This document shows, piece after piece, positions 52,150-61,851 of a stretch of 64,000 nucleotides of DNA. The DNA is from DATGSL01 sp964645585 (GTDB lineage Bacteria; Verrucomicrobiota; Verrucomicrobiia; Opitutales; T3Sed10-336): the NCBI GenBank assembly GCA_964645585.1, contig CAZYAN010000009.1, positions 1-64,000 on the forward strand. Reading direction: 5' to 3'. A model generated the notes under the pieces. It was given only the letters and a program-made list of their open reading frames with translations, did not search any database and was not told the origin of the DNA. Position numbers and translations under genes: made by a program. Every line of letters starts with the position of its first letter. Position 1 is the stretch's first letter.

Positions 52150-53889
52150 ATGGACATCAAAACCTGGACCTACATCCTGGTCGCGCTGAGCTTTGGCTTG
52201 TACATCGCGATCGCTGTGATCACCCGCGTGCGAAACACGCGCGGTTTTTACGTGGCGGGACACGGCGTGCCGGCGGTCTTCAATGGAATGGCGACAGCGG
52301 CAGACTGGATGAGCGCCGCCTCGTTCATCTCGATGGCAGGCATGATTTCCTACATGGGCTACAAAGGCTCGGTGTACCTGCTCGGCTGGACGGGCGGCTA
52401 CGTTTTGCTGGCTCTCCTTCTTGCCCCGTACCTGCGAAAATTTGGCAAGTTCACCGTGCCGGATTTCGTCGGCGACCGCTACTACTCCAACATCGCCCGC
52501 GGAGTCGCTATTTTTTGCGCCATCTTTGTCTCGTTTACCTACGTCGCCGGGCAGATGCGCGGAGTCGGAGTCGTCTTTTCACGCTTTCTGGAAGTTGAGG
52601 TCAATACCGGCGTCATCATCGGCATGGTGATCGTCTTTCTCTATGCGACGATGGGAGGGATGAAGGGCATCACCTGGACCCAAGTCGCCCAATACCTGGT
52701 GCTCATCGTCGCCTATATCGTGCCGGCAGTGGCGATTTCATGGCAGCTCACCGGCCAGCCGATCCCCCAGTTTGGATTCGGCGGGACAATTGCCGGGGGC
52801 GAACATGCCGGTGTCAAACTGCTCCAGGCCATCGACCAAATTCACCGCGATCTCGGCCTTCCGGAATACACCGCCGCGTATGGTGAAGTCGGCCCAAGCA
52901 TGTTCAATATGATCGCGATCACGCTGGCATTAATGGCCGGAACGGCCGGTCTGCCGCACGTGATCATCCGCTTCTACACCGTCCGGACGGTCCACGCCGC
53001 GCGCTGGAGCGCCTTCTGGGCGATTCTTTTCATCGGAATGCTCTACACAACCGCACCGGCGATCGCCGCGTTCGCACGCGTCAATCTCGTGGAAACGTTA
53101 CACGAAGTCCCCTACGAGGAGCGCCCCGCCTGGTTTCAGAATTGGGAGCAAACCGGATTGATTGAATTTAACGACAAGAACGGCGACGGCATTATGGTGT
53201 TCAATGCCGATCCCGAGATCAGCGAAATCACCGTCGACCGCGACATCATCGTCCTCGCCAACCCCGAAATCGCCAAGCTCCCGGCCTGGATCGTCGGACT
53301 GGTCGCGGCTGGCGGCCTCGCCGCCGCCCTCTCCACAGCGGCCGGCCTTCTTTTGGTCATCTCGTCGAGCATTAGCCATGACCTGATCAAGCGGATCCTG
53401 CGTCCGTCGATGAGCGAGAAAGAAGAATTGTTCGCGGCGCGCGTCGCCGCCGGTATCGCGGTCGTGATCGCCGGCTATTTCGGGATCAATCCCCCAGGAT
53501 TCGTCGCTCAGGTGGTCGCGTTTGCCTTCGGTCTCGCGGCCAGCAGCTTCTTCCCAATCATTGTCCTCGGAATCTTCAGCACGCGCACCACGCGCGAAGG
53601 GGCAATCGCGGGAATGCTGACCGGTATCCTCTTCACCGGCGCCTACATCATCTATTTCCGCTTCTTCCAGCCGGAAGCAGGCGCCGACGAATGGCTTTTT
53701 GGCATCAGTCCGGAAGGGATTGGCACGGTCGGCATGATCCTGAACTTCGCCGTTACCCTGATCGTGACCGCCTTCACGAAGCCGCCGCCGGCGCATGTCC
53801 AAATGACCGTTCGCAATATCCGCCTGCCAACGGTTCCAACAACTCCCGCGGAGGAAGCGGCACAGGAGACCGTGCCAAGCGAGGGCTGA
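52150..53889 (+). CDS. Cation:acetate-type sodium/solute symporter, large subunit
   Basis: A 579-residue SSS transporter with about 13 membrane helices. Family features: FYVAGHGVPAVFNGMATAAD, YLRKFGKFTVPDFVGDRYYS, GQMRGVGVVFSRFL, and GLPHVIIRFYTVRT. It resembles ActP-type acetate permeases and carries a hydrophilic insert (about 320-370) as in the VC_2705 subfamily. The pairing with DUF4212 supports that subfamily, which moves short-chain carboxylates. The substrate is inferred only. Confidence 0.92.
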   Translation: MDIKTWTYILVALSFGLYIAIAVITRVRNTRGFYVAGHGVPAVFNGMATAADWMSAASFISMAGMISYMGYKGSVYLLGWTGGYVLLALLLAPYLRKFGKFTVPDFVGDRYYSNIARGVAIFCAIFVSFTYVAGQMRGVGVVFSRFLEVEVNTGVIIGMVIVFLYATMGGMKGITWTQVAQYLVLIVAYIVPAVAISWQLTGQPIPQFGFGGTIAGGEHAGVKLLQAIDQIHRDLGLPEYTAAYGEVGPSMFNMIAITLALMAGTAGLPHVIIRFYTVRTVHAARWSAFWAILFIGMLYTTAPAIAAFARVNLVETLHEVPYEERPAWFQNWEQTGLIEFNDKNGDGIMVFNADPEISEITVDRDIIVLANPEIAKLPAWIVGLVAAGGLAAALSTAAGLLLVISSSISHDLIKRILRPSMSEKEELFAARVAAGIAVVIAGYFGINPPGFVAQVVAFAFGLAASSFFPIIVLGIFSTRTTREGAIAGMLTGILFTGAYIIYFRFFQPEAGADEWLFGISPEGIGTVGMILNFAVTLIVTAFTKPPPAHVQMTVRNIRLPTVPTTPAEEAAQETVPSEG

Positions 53890-53925
53890 GGGTTTCCCAT
53901 TAGCACCTGAAGGGCAGCCGAAAGC

Positions 53926-54000
53926 TGGTGCACCCACCGGGAGTCGAACCCAGATCGTCGGCTCCGGAGGCCGATGTTCTATCCATTGAACTATGGGTGC
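53926..54000 (-). tRNA. tRNA-Arg (CCG)
   Basis: On the minus strand a full cloverleaf is seen: acceptor arms GCACCCA and TGGGTGC, D arm with GTTCAATGGATAGAAC, anticodon stem TCGGC/GCCGA around loop CTCCGGA (anticodon CCG, arginine), T arm with GGTTCGACTCC, and an encoded CCA end (53926-53928). Length 75 with CCA. It lies between the symporter and CoaC-like genes. Confidence 0.95.
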
Positions 54001-54105
54001 CGAAGAACTCGAAAAGATGACGGCGCAGACGCGAAATGCAAGTCTTTCCGGGAAGCAGCACGCGATTTTTGACGCGAACAACGAACGCACGCCGAACGCG
54101 CGGCT

Positions 54106-54669
54106 CTACTTCCCCTTGACCTGAAAAATTTCGATCACTCGCTCAAGAATCTTGTCGACAGGCCAAAGCCGCCCCTGCCCCTCATAACCGCACGCGAGCA
54201 TCCCTTCCTCAGGGCCGATGAATTCGTGCCCCCGCGCGCGAAGGGTCTCCAGATTGGCCCGAGTCGCCGGATGATCATACATTTTGCCATTCATCGCGGG
54301 AGCGATCAGCACCGGCGCCCGGCACGCCAAATAAAGCGACGTCAGCTCGTCATCGGCCAAACCGTGAGCGAATTTCGCGAGCAAGTCAGCCGTCGCCGGA
54401 GCGACCAGCAACAGATCGGCCTTGTCGGCCAGTTCAATATGCCCCGGCTGCCACCCCCGCCCTTCTTCCCAAAGCGACCGCGCCACCGGATTGCGGCTCA
54501 GCACTTCCAGCGTCATCGGAGTGATAAACTCCTCCGCCGCGCGAGTCATGACCACATACGGGTTCGCCCCGAGTCTTCGCAAGCCACTGACCAAATCAGC
54601 CGCCTTGTACGCGGCGATCGATCCGGATACTCCGACAACAATGACCTTGCCGTTCAGCGGCTTGTCCAT
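54106..54669 (-). CDS. coaC: Stand-alone phosphopantothenoylcysteine decarboxylase-like flavoprotein
   Basis: A 187-residue homo-oligomeric flavin-containing Cys decarboxylase family protein. The FMN site is VGVSGSIAAYKAADL; the catalytic His77 is in GHIELADKADLLLVAPATA; the PAMN motif (124-127) and Cys160 in MLACGYEGQGRL are present. It decarboxylates 4'-phosphopantothenoylcysteine in coenzyme A synthesis. Most bacteria fuse this to the CoaB ligase; here the protein ends where CoaB would begin, so the ligase must be elsewhere. A role in other flavoprotein decarboxylations cannot be ruled out. Confidence 0.87.
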   Translation of the reverse strand: MDKPLNGKVIVVGVSGSIAAYKAADLVSGLRRLGANPYVVMTRAAEEFITPMTLEVLSRNPVARSLWEEGRGWQPGHIELADKADLLLVAPATADLLAKFAHGLADDELTSLYLACRAPVLIAPAMNGKMYDHPATRANLETLRARGHEFIGPEEGMLACGYEGQGRLWPVDKILERVIEIFQVKGK

Positions 54670-54724
54670 CGGTTCACAAAGGGTCTGCCTGACATAAAGC
54701 GCAACGAGAAATCGGCCGGCGCGC

Positions 54725-56686
54725 CTACTTCGCGCCGCCCGCCGTCGCCTCGGCTTCCGCCTGCGCTGCCGCTTTGGTGTCCGTCACGGCGATCGGCGCG
54801 GAAGCGGACGCGCCGCGGCCTTGATACCGCCGCATGAGAGCCGCCGCTACGAAGATCACTTCAAAAACCGCGAACGCTCCGACGTACTTCCCGCCCCCGG
54901 ACCCGAATCCGTAGCTGTGCAAGCCGGCGCCCAAGACGAAATTGACGCCGTACCAGCACATGACAACGCTCATGAACCCGATCACCGCGCCAACGGTCAT
55001 CCCGAAGCCTTTCCACCAGCCGGTGAGACGCCCGTGCAGCACAAACAGGTAACAGAGGATCGCGATCAGCGCCCAGGTTTCCTTCGGGTCCCAGCCCCAG
55101 AAGCGCCCCCAGGAATAATTGGCCCAAACCCCTCCAAGGATCACGCCGATCGTCAGGAGCAGAATCCCGACCTGGACCGCCCGATAAATGTAAGCGTGGA
55201 GAAAACGATTCTCCGGCATCCCCGGCCCCTTGATGATCTGCTTCGCCAGGACGACGTGCCCGAGCGCGAACGCGAGCGCAAATGCCGCATAGCTGATCGT
55301 CACCGTCAGCACATGGGTCGTCAGCCAAAAATTATCCCGCAAAACCGGCGTCAGCGGATCGATGTTCGGGTTGAGAATCACCGGCACACTGTCCGCGAGA
55401 ATCAGCAGCACCGCCGCCAGCAGTCCACCGCTTACCAAGTAATACCGGCAGCGGTAGCGCAGCTCGAACAGCAGCGAAAACAGCAGAAGTCCAAAAGCCA
55501 CCCAAATGACGGTTTCATACATGTTCGTCACCGGCGCCCGCCCGGAAATATAAACGCGCAGGCCCATGCCAATGCCGAGCAAGAGCCACGCGACCGCCCC
55601 GGTGCCGATTCCAAACCAGAAACCGGCCCGCCGTCCGGCCGACCAGGTCAGGCTGAGCACGATCGGAGACAGCAGGCAGAGGATCCACGCCCAACGGAAA
55701 AATTTGGTGTGTTCATACAGCAGCTCCGCCTGGATTTTCCCTTCCGCGGGCATCACCTCCGGAGCAAGCTCCCGTTGCAGCGAAACAAAATCCCGCGAGG
55801 CCAGCGCAAAATCCTTTTCCAGCGGCTCCCCATGATAGGCGGCAAACAGCAGCACCGTTTCCCGGTTCAACTCCCCCCAGGAATCGCCAGCGTAATATTT
55901 TCCGCCTTCCGGAACCGATACCCATGTTCCGCTCGCATCATCCGGATGCGGAACCACCGCGAACGCAGCCCCGCTTTGCAGTTGCTGGAAGGTCAGCAGA
56001 CGCTGCGCCACCGTCGAAAACTTCTCCTGCAGCTCGGAAAACGCTTCCGCCCCTTCGCGGGAGCGCACGTCCTCCATCTCCTCATACAGCGTCTGGAACC
56101 GCGCGCTGCCGACAATCTCGCGAAACGAAAACCGGCTCCGCTCCAGGTCCAAATCAAGCGCTTCCTTCAAACCGCGGTGGTCGACCTTGATCACCGGCTG
56201 ACCCGACCAGTCCCGCCCGCTCAGCCAGATCGAAACGATAAAGGGCATCGGCGAAACTTCGACCGACGGCGCGATCTCAAACTTCGACCGGCCGGCCATC
56301 GTCAGCAGCGACTCGCGGGCAAAGGTCAACAACGGCTTCTTGCGCCCGCCCGCCTGGATGATCAGCCCTTCCAACGCGGAATAATCGTGGTCCGGGAGCA
56401 AAACCGCCGGATCCACCGGCCGCGCCTCAGCCTCCGGTCGCTCCATCGCCGCGACATCCAAATGCGGATGATCATGCGCGTGATCGTGCGCTTCGCCTTC
56501 CGGGTGAGCATGATCATGAGCGCCGGCATGGGCGTGATCGTGGCCGGCGTGATCGTGAGGCGCCGCTCCTGAAGCGGAAGCCTCTTCCGTCCCCGTCTCC
56601 GGGGAGGCTGCCGGAACCGCGACAAGCGCGATCGGCGCGAAGAGCAGGGCGGTCGAGGCCGCCATTGCGAGCAGGTTCTTTTTCAT
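54725..56686 (-). CDS. ccsA: Cytochrome c biogenesis protein CcsA/ResC type with His-rich segment
   Basis: A 653-residue protein. Signal peptide, then a His/Asp-rich segment (residues 44-75, 13 His), a periplasmic domain (about 80-320), and eight or so membrane helices with the tryptophan-rich haem-handling motif WGRFWGWDPKETWALI and flanking conserved histidines (TTHVLTVTISYAAFALAF; LHGRLTGWWKGFG). Together with ResB it forms the system II haem export and ligation complex that attaches haem to c-type apocytochromes in the periplasm. It starts eight bases after the ResB stop. The extra N-terminal domain makes it about twice the length of a minimal CcsA. The His-rich segment may bind a metal such as Cu, Zn or Ni. 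Confidence 0.92.
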   Translation of the reverse strand: MKKNLLAMAASTALLFAPIALVAVPAASPETGTEEASASGAAPHDHAGHDHAHAGAHDHAHPEGEAHDHAHDHPHLDVAAMERPEAEARPVDPAVLLPDHDYSALEGLIIQAGGRKKPLLTFARESLLTMAGRSKFEIAPSVEVSPMPFIVSIWLSGRDWSGQPVIKVDHRGLKEALDLDLERSRFSFREIVGSARFQTLYEEMEDVRSREGAEAFSELQEKFSTVAQRLLTFQQLQSGAAFAVVPHPDDASGTWVSVPEGGKYYAGDSWGELNRETVLLFAAYHGEPLEKDFALASRDFVSLQRELAPEVMPAEGKIQAELLYEHTKFFRWAWILCLLSPIVLSLTWSAGRRAGFWFGIGTGAVAWLLLGIGMGLRVYISGRAPVTNMYETVIWVAFGLLLFSLLFELRYRCRYYLVSGGLLAAVLLILADSVPVILNPNIDPLTPVLRDNFWLTTHVLTVTISYAAFALAFALGHVVLAKQIIKGPGMPENRFLHAYIYRAVQVGILLLTIGVILGGVWANYSWGRFWGWDPKETWALIAILCYLFVLHGRLTGWWKGFGMTVGAVIGFMSVVMCWYGVNFVLGAGLHSYGFGSGGGKYVGAFAVFEVIFVAAALMRRYQGRGASASAPIAVTDTKAAAQAEAEATAGGAK

Positions 56687-56693
56687 GGTTGCG

Positions 56694-58355
56694 TTAGCCC
56701 TCCTGGCCTTTTCGTTGCAGCGCGTTCAGTTCATCGATATCCAGTTCGTCGATGATGTCTTCCGGACGACGGCTTCGATACGAGCGCTTAAAGAAAATAA
56801 GATAGATACCACAGACGATTGTCAGGGATCCTATCCATTTAAAGAACCAGCCCGGATCACGCAAGACTTGCACTGAGCTTTCGGTCAAGTCCTCCGGGTT
56901 CCAGGAGGCCTGCGAAAACTTATAGGTGAATCCGGTCGCGAGCCGGTGAAACCCTGGCGGGTAAACGGCGGGAACATTCATCCCGCAGGAGTCTTCCACC
57001 ACGTCGCCGGTTTGCGCATTCGTGAAGCGCAAATAGCTCGTAAAGTTGGCCGGGTTATCCGTCCCTTCGTCTCGCGGAACTTCGAAATTCATCAGCTCAA
57101 CCTGGAAGGGCAGCGGCTCGCGCTTGTATCCAAACGCGAAACTTACCCGCTCATCATCAAGCCTGATGACGTGCGGGTCGCCCGCGACAAACCACTGGGG
57201 CTCGCTCTTCCGCCCGTCGCCCCAGTCGAGCCAGCCGCGCACCGCCGTCAGCCCGCCGGCTATCGCCGACTCCGTTTCGTGAAAACGTTTGTCCATTCTC
57301 GCCTCCGGAAGAACCTCAACCAGCGTCACGGTCCAATCCGCCCAGCCAGGCTGAAACCGGTCTCCGGGGACGAGCGTTCCTTCCTCGACGGCTCCGCTCG
57401 AGTTCACCGCGTGATACTCGACCCGGCCGTCATCACTGATCCGAAGTTGCAGCAGCGGCGACGGGTTCTCCATCTGCCCGAAGGTTCGGTCGATCGTGCG
57501 GCCCAGGCTGATTTGCGCGAGGCCGCCCAAGTCATAGAAGGATCCGTCCACCGGTTCTTCAATCAGCTCCACGCGCGTCGGCGCCCCGCCCATCATCGCG
57601 CTTCGCAAGTCGAGGCGCACGGCACCGGCCGGACTTCCCGGACTCGCCGTTACAGTCGTTTCTTCGACGAGCCTTTCGGTGTAACGGTCAAACACGAGCG
57701 TCGGTTCCGACGGCGCTCGGTTAAACCACTTGGTCGCCAGCCGTGCAAACGGGGCCGCCGGCGAACGGCTGTAATGGCCCGGCACCGGCATGTAGCGCGG
57801 CTTGTCCTCCGTCGGCTGACTGAGATCGACAGGAAAGGGCGCGCGATACAATTGGTCCGTCCGCGGATCGCCAAACTGAATCGCCATTTCCGCCAGCAGC
57901 AGATAGCGTTGCGGCGCCTCCCCCGTATGGAGCGTCATCGATCCCTCGATCCCGAAATGCTTCCCAATGATCGCGCCGATCAGCAAAATGATGATCCCGG
58001 CATGCGTCACCACGAACCCCGTGTGCTTCTTCTTCCACGGCAGCCGGGTCAGCGTCGCCGCGGCCAGATTGATGCAGAGAACGATCAGCCAAAAGGTGAA
58101 CCAGGTGGCGTCGTAGATTCTGTGTCTCGCCAGCCGCGCGTCGAATTGGCTTTCCGTAACCGTCCCGAAAATCGACGCCAGGATGATCACGATAAACAAC
58201 AGCATCGCCAGCTTGAGCGAGCCGAGCGCGTGAATTACGATCCACCCAAGCCCTTGGTGGTGAGCTGGACGCGCTGATCCGATTCTCCACCGGCGACGCC
58301 GCTTTGATGGAGGTTTTCTTCTCGGTTCTGCACTTTGCTGCTTCACATCGGCCAT
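56694..58355 (-). CDS. resB: Cytochrome c biogenesis protein ResB
   Basis: A 553-residue protein with a very basic N-terminus (RRKPPSKRRRRWR), three closely spaced N-terminal helices (LAMLLFIVIILASIFGTVTES, WFTFWLIVLCINLAAATL, VVTHAGIIILLIGAIIG), a large periplasmic domain, and a C-terminal helix (WIGSLTIVCGIYLIFF). This is the ResB/Ccs1 arrangement. It works with CcsA, encoded directly after it. ATG at 58355 is preferred; an in-frame extension to 58406 would add 17 residues. Confidence 0.9.
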   Translation of the reverse strand: MADVKQQSAEPRRKPPSKRRRRWRIGSARPAHHQGLGWIVIHALGSLKLAMLLFIVIILASIFGTVTESQFDARLARHRIYDATWFTFWLIVLCINLAAATLTRLPWKKKHTGFVVTHAGIIILLIGAIIGKHFGIEGSMTLHTGEAPQRYLLLAEMAIQFGDPRTDQLYRAPFPVDLSQPTEDKPRYMPVPGHYSRSPAAPFARLATKWFNRAPSEPTLVFDRYTERLVEETTVTASPGSPAGAVRLDLRSAMMGGAPTRVELIEEPVDGSFYDLGGLAQISLGRTIDRTFGQMENPSPLLQLRISDDGRVEYHAVNSSGAVEEGTLVPGDRFQPGWADWTVTLVEVLPEARMDKRFHETESAIAGGLTAVRGWLDWGDGRKSEPQWFVAGDPHVIRLDDERVSFAFGYKREPLPFQVELMNFEVPRDEGTDNPANFTSYLRFTNAQTGDVVEDSCGMNVPAVYPPGFHRLATGFTYKFSQASWNPEDLTESSVQVLRDPGWFFKWIGSLTIVCGIYLIFFKRSYRSRRPEDIIDELDIDELNALQRKGQEG

Positions 58356-58580
58356 GCGTACGTCCCTGATAAAAAGCGGAAGGTAGTCCCAGTCAGGCTT
58401 CCGCACAATGAAATATGAGAATCTATAAAGAGAGAGACCCGTTCCAGTAAGTGTCGCTTATGCCCCGAAACCAGTCCTTTGCTTCCTCCCTTCGAGCCCC
58501 GTCACCGCGAAATGTTCCCGGCGATGCGGACCGCGGAGACTTTGCGGCCGCCAGGGTGAGCCCGGCGGATCTGGCGAAAT

Positions 58581-59753
58581 TCAACGAGTAACAATATCGT
58601 CCACGTGCAGAATAAATCCGCGCAAATATTCGCTTTCCGGCATGCCGGGCAGAACCGGATGATCGGGCGGCTGATGACAGAATTCGAGCACCCGGACCTC
58701 GCGGCGGGCGTCCGCCGCCGCCTCACCGAGCACCGCCAAAAACTCCGCCGCCCCAAAATGGTGCGAACACGAATAGGTCGCCAGAATTCCGCCCGGCGAC
58801 AACTGTTTCATCGCCCGAAGATTAACCTCCTTATACCCGCGCGCCGCTCCGGAAAGTTCACCCCGCGACTTTCCAAACGGAGGCGGATCCAAGACAATCA
58901 GATCCCAGGTTTCATCAGTTTGTCTCAGAAAATCGAATACATTCGCCACCGTGAAATCCGCCTGAAGCCCGTTGCGCTCGGCGTTCCGCTCCGCCTGCTC
59001 GATCGCTTCCGCGGAATTGTCGACACCCTGCACCGACGCCGCCCCCGCACGCGCGGCATGCAGCGCGAACCCGCCTTGGTTGCAGAACGCGTCCAGCACC
59101 CGCCGGCCGGGAGCGTACGCCGCGACTCGACGATGCTCCTCGCGCTGATCGAGATAAAGACCGGTCTTTTGGCCGCGCGTCAGGTCGATCCCAAATTCAA
59201 CGCCTCCGACATCGAGCCAGGCGGGCGCCAGATCGTTCCCCGAGCGCGTAAAGATGATTTCCTCCAGCCCTTCCCGCTGCCGCACCGATACGTCATTGCG
59301 AAAGACGATGTCACGCGGCTGCAGCAGTTCATGCAGCAGATCGCCGATGAGTCCGAGCCGTTTGTCCATCGCGAGCGTCACCGCCTGGACCGCCAGCAGA
59401 TCGCCGTATTGGTCGACGATCAGCCCGGGCAAACCGTCCGAGTCCGACCAGACCAGCCGCCGCGCCGCTTCATCCCGTCGCCGGCTAATCGCGCTTGCCA
59501 GCGCCGAACGCAGCAACTCCTCGTCCAGCGCAACGATCCCGCGTGCAAACCGTCGCCAGGCAATTTGCGAACGGCTGTTATAAATCCCGCTCCCGAGCAA
59601 CCGGCCGCGCGCGTCTTTGCAAAGCACCGCTTCGCCGTCCAGCTCCGCCGGCAGCAACCGCTCGATTTCATTCGCGAACACCCACGGATGGCCGCGCAGC
59701 ACCCGCGGCCGGTTCGACGGCTTTAACCGAAGCGATGGCATTCGCGCCTTCAT
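58581..59753 (-). CDS. RlmI-like 23S rRNA cytosine methyltransferase (PUA plus SAM domain)
   Basis: A protein of about 390 residues. The N-terminal PUA domain reads VLRGHPWVFANEI; then an RlmI-type core: LYLDQREEHR, VLDAFCNQGGFALHAARAGA (SAM motif I), GVDNSAEAIEQAERNAERN, VLDPPPFGKSRGEL (motif IV), and TYSCSHHF with a Cys as in m5C methyltransferases. It would methylate a cytosine of 23S rRNA. Possible starts are ATG 59753, ATG 59741 (AAGG five bases upstream) and GTG 59783, which overlaps the end of the permease gene. Confidence 0.9.
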   Translation of the reverse strand: MKARMPSLRLKPSNRPRVLRGHPWVFANEIERLLPAELDGEAVLCKDARGRLLGSGIYNSRSQIAWRRFARGIVALDEELLRSALASAISRRRDEAARRLVWSDSDGLPGLIVDQYGDLLAVQAVTLAMDKRLGLIGDLLHELLQPRDIVFRNDVSVRQREGLEEIIFTRSGNDLAPAWLDVGGVEFGIDLTRGQKTGLYLDQREEHRRVAAYAPGRRVLDAFCNQGGFALHAARAGAASVQGVDNSAEAIEQAERNAERNGLQADFTVANVFDFLRQTDETWDLIVLDPPPFGKSRGELSGAARGYKEVNLRAMKQLSPGGILATYSCSHHFGAAEFLAVLGEAAADARREVRVLEFCHQPPDHPVLPGMPESEYLRGFILHVDDIVTR

Positions 59754-59772
59754 GAAAATTTTCCGGTCTGGT

Positions 59773-60903
59773 TTATTTGACACGTCGAAAAAACCAGATG
59801 GCCACGAGTCCCATCACGAAGACCGGCATCCACGCCGCGACCATCGGCGCCAGCGCCCCGCGTTCTCCGACAATTCGAGCGATGTTTTCCAGGACATAAT
59901 ACGCGGCGAAAAGTCCGAGCGACTTCGAGATTCCGACCATCGGATTAACGCGAACGCCCGTCGTCGCAAATGGAATCGCCAAGCCGACAATGATCAAACA
60001 GCTGAACGCGCCCGCCATCACAGTGTGATATTGAACCTGCAGTCCGTTCGCCTTCGGATGGTCCTCACCGAGCAGGTCGAGCATCATGCCGATTTCATGG
60101 AGCGAAAGATCGCGCGACTTCTTGTTGAACAGCAGCATCGTCTCCGGCGTTTCGTTGAATGTATCGTTCATGTACTGCTCGAATTGCGGAGACTCCATCG
60201 ACTCGCCGGTCTCCGGGTCGAAGATCATCCGCCGTCCGTCAATAAATACCCACTGCTGCCAGTAATCGTCAAAATACGCCTCCCGGGCCATCACGCGCTC
60301 GACCTCCCGCCGTTCCTCGTTGAGCTGAAACACGCTCACGCCAAACGCCCGGTAGGTAAACTGACTGAACCGGTTCATGAACCAGATGCGGTTCTCGCTC
60401 CGGTTGTCGAACGCGAGCGTTCGAATCAAACCGACATCCTCCGTCCCGCGGGCCTCCGCCAAATAGGAAAACTCAATACCGTCGCGCATGCGCCGCGACT
60501 GCTCCACCGACCACGGAACCACCCGCGCGTTGAGACCGAGTAAAAGAATCGACAGCAGCGCCCCGCAAATCCAGATGGTGACCGTGATCCTGCCGATGCT
60601 CATCCCGCTCGCCCGCAAGGCCACAAATTCATTGTTGCGGTGCAAATTGCCGAGACAAAACAGGAGCGAAAGCAGCAAAGCGATCGGCAGAACGATCGGC
60701 AGAAATCCCGGAATGAGCACGAGATAATAAAGAAGGATCTGCCGCAAACCCGCCTGATAATCCATCAGGTCGCCGAAGTTCGAGTACATGTCGTTGAGCA
60801 CCAGCAACCCCATCGTCACGGCAATGGAGATGCCAAACACCTTCAGCCACTCGCGCAGAATGTATCGGTCAACGGTCTTCAACGGTGGTAAAAGCAATGG
60901 CAA
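59773..60903 (-). CDS. LptF/LptG-family LPS export permease
   Basis: A 376-residue protein with six membrane helices around a large periplasmic beta-jellyroll domain. Family signatures: TVDRYILREWLKVFGIS, GFLPIVLPIALLLSLLFCLG, NEFVALRASGMSIGRI, and a C-terminal set (GLFAAYYVLENIARIVGERGALAPMVAAW). LptF and LptG with LptB extract lipopolysaccharide from the inner membrane; the sequence does not tell F from G here. The start codon is TTG at 60903 (a second TTG at 60897 has better spacing to the GGGGGGA element). Confidence 0.88.
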   Translation of the reverse strand: MPLLLPPLKTVDRYILREWLKVFGISIAVTMGLLVLNDMYSNFGDLMDYQAGLRQILLYYLVLIPGFLPIVLPIALLLSLLFCLGNLHRNNEFVALRASGMSIGRITVTIWICGALLSILLLGLNARVVPWSVEQSRRMRDGIEFSYLAEARGTEDVGLIRTLAFDNRSENRIWFMNRFSQFTYRAFGVSVFQLNEERREVERVMAREAYFDDYWQQWVFIDGRRMIFDPETGESMESPQFEQYMNDTFNETPETMLLFNKKSRDLSLHEIGMMLDLLGEDHPKANGLQVQYHTVMAGAFSCLIIVGLAIPFATTGVRVNPMVGISKSLGLFAAYYVLENIARIVGERGALAPMVAAWMPVFVMGLVAIWFFRRVK

Positions 60904-61054
60904 TCCCCCCGCTCCGCAAGCGGGAAAAATAAAAGTCGCTGATCCCAGCCCGGCTCACGATGCTCGCCCCCGCGGCTCGACTTCCCAAAGTTGAGGCCCC
61001 CGGGCACCCCGCAATTCAGGACCTGGGCGAATCCATCCGCGGCATCGCCCTCGA

Positions 61055-61831
61055 TCACAGCGTCACGCGCAGACCGTCGCGCGCCAGCTTGACTCCCGCC
61101 GGCAGCTTCGCCTCCCACTCGCTGTGCTTCACGAGGTGCGTCAAATGGGTCAATCGTGTCGGCGCTCCGATCGCCAGCGCCGTTTCCACCGCTTCGCCTA
61201 TCGTCATGTGAGTCGGATGCGGCTCCGGCCGCAGCGCGTCCAGCACCACCAGGTTCGAACCTTTTGCCATCTCGCGAGCCTCCGGCCCCACTCGTTTGCA
61301 ATCGGTATAATAGGTGAACTTTGCCCCGCTGCTCTTTTCTTCAAAAACCAGGCCGAGAACGTCGACCGAGCCGTGCGGCAAAAGAACACTCCGGACCGTG
61401 CCGCCCGGCGTCTCGAGCAGCGGCGGCATCTCGTTCAGGCGGAACGCCGGGTACCCGCGAACCAGCGGCCGATCGCAGATCGCATACGGGTAAACCGACC
61501 GGACACGCTCAAGCGTCTCCGGGGTCGAATAAACCATGAGCCCTTCATTTCCGCGCAGGTCACAAAAGCGCCTGAGATCGTCCATCCCAAGAATATGATC
61601 CGCGTGGCCGTGCGTGAGGATCACCATGTCGACGTGGCGCACCCCATGCTCAATACATTGCAAACGGAACTCTTGCGCCGCGTCGACCTGCACGTGAAAG
61701 CCGTCCATCACCACGTGAACGCTGGTGCGCGTCCGCCGGTCCCGCGGATCATCGGAGGTGCAGACTTCACAATCACAGGCGATCATCGGCACTCCCTGCG
61801 AAGTGCCGGTACCCAAAAACAGAACTTCCAT
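61055..61831 (-). CDS. MBL-fold metallo-hydrolase (PhnP-like)
   Basis: A 258-residue metallo-beta-lactamase-fold protein: LFLGTGTSQGVPMIAC at the N-terminus, a CDCEVC cluster (Cys19, 21, 24) as in PhnP-type structural zinc sites, and the metal-binding HGHADH (His74, 76, Asp78, His79). Members include phosphodiesterases that act on cyclic ribose phosphate and lipoate-related hydrolases. No phosphonate genes are nearby, so the role is probably a general phosphodiester hydrolysis. It lies 20 bases after the end of the upstream 584-residue gene and is probably co-transcribed. Confidence 0.88.
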   Translation of the reverse strand: MEVLFLGTGTSQGVPMIACDCEVCTSDDPRDRRTRTSVHVVMDGFHVQVDAAQEFRLQCIEHGVRHVDMVILTHGHADHILGMDDLRRFCDLRGNEGLMVYSTPETLERVRSVYPYAICDRPLVRGYPAFRLNEMPPLLETPGGTVRSVLLPHGSVDVLGLVFEEKSSGAKFTYYTDCKRVGPEAREMAKGSNLVVLDALRPEPHPTHMTIGEAVETALAIGAPTRLTHLTHLVKHSEWEAKLPAGVKLARDGLRVTL

Positions 61832-61851
61832 ACGACGCGAAAGCGAACGGA

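Noticed and set aside
54821..56572. Plus-strand open frame of 583 codons
   Set aside because: It is antisense to the clear CcsA-type gene and has a low-complexity basic composition.
56946..58277. Plus-strand open frame of 443 codons
   Set aside because: It is antisense to the ResB gene and has no recognisable domain.
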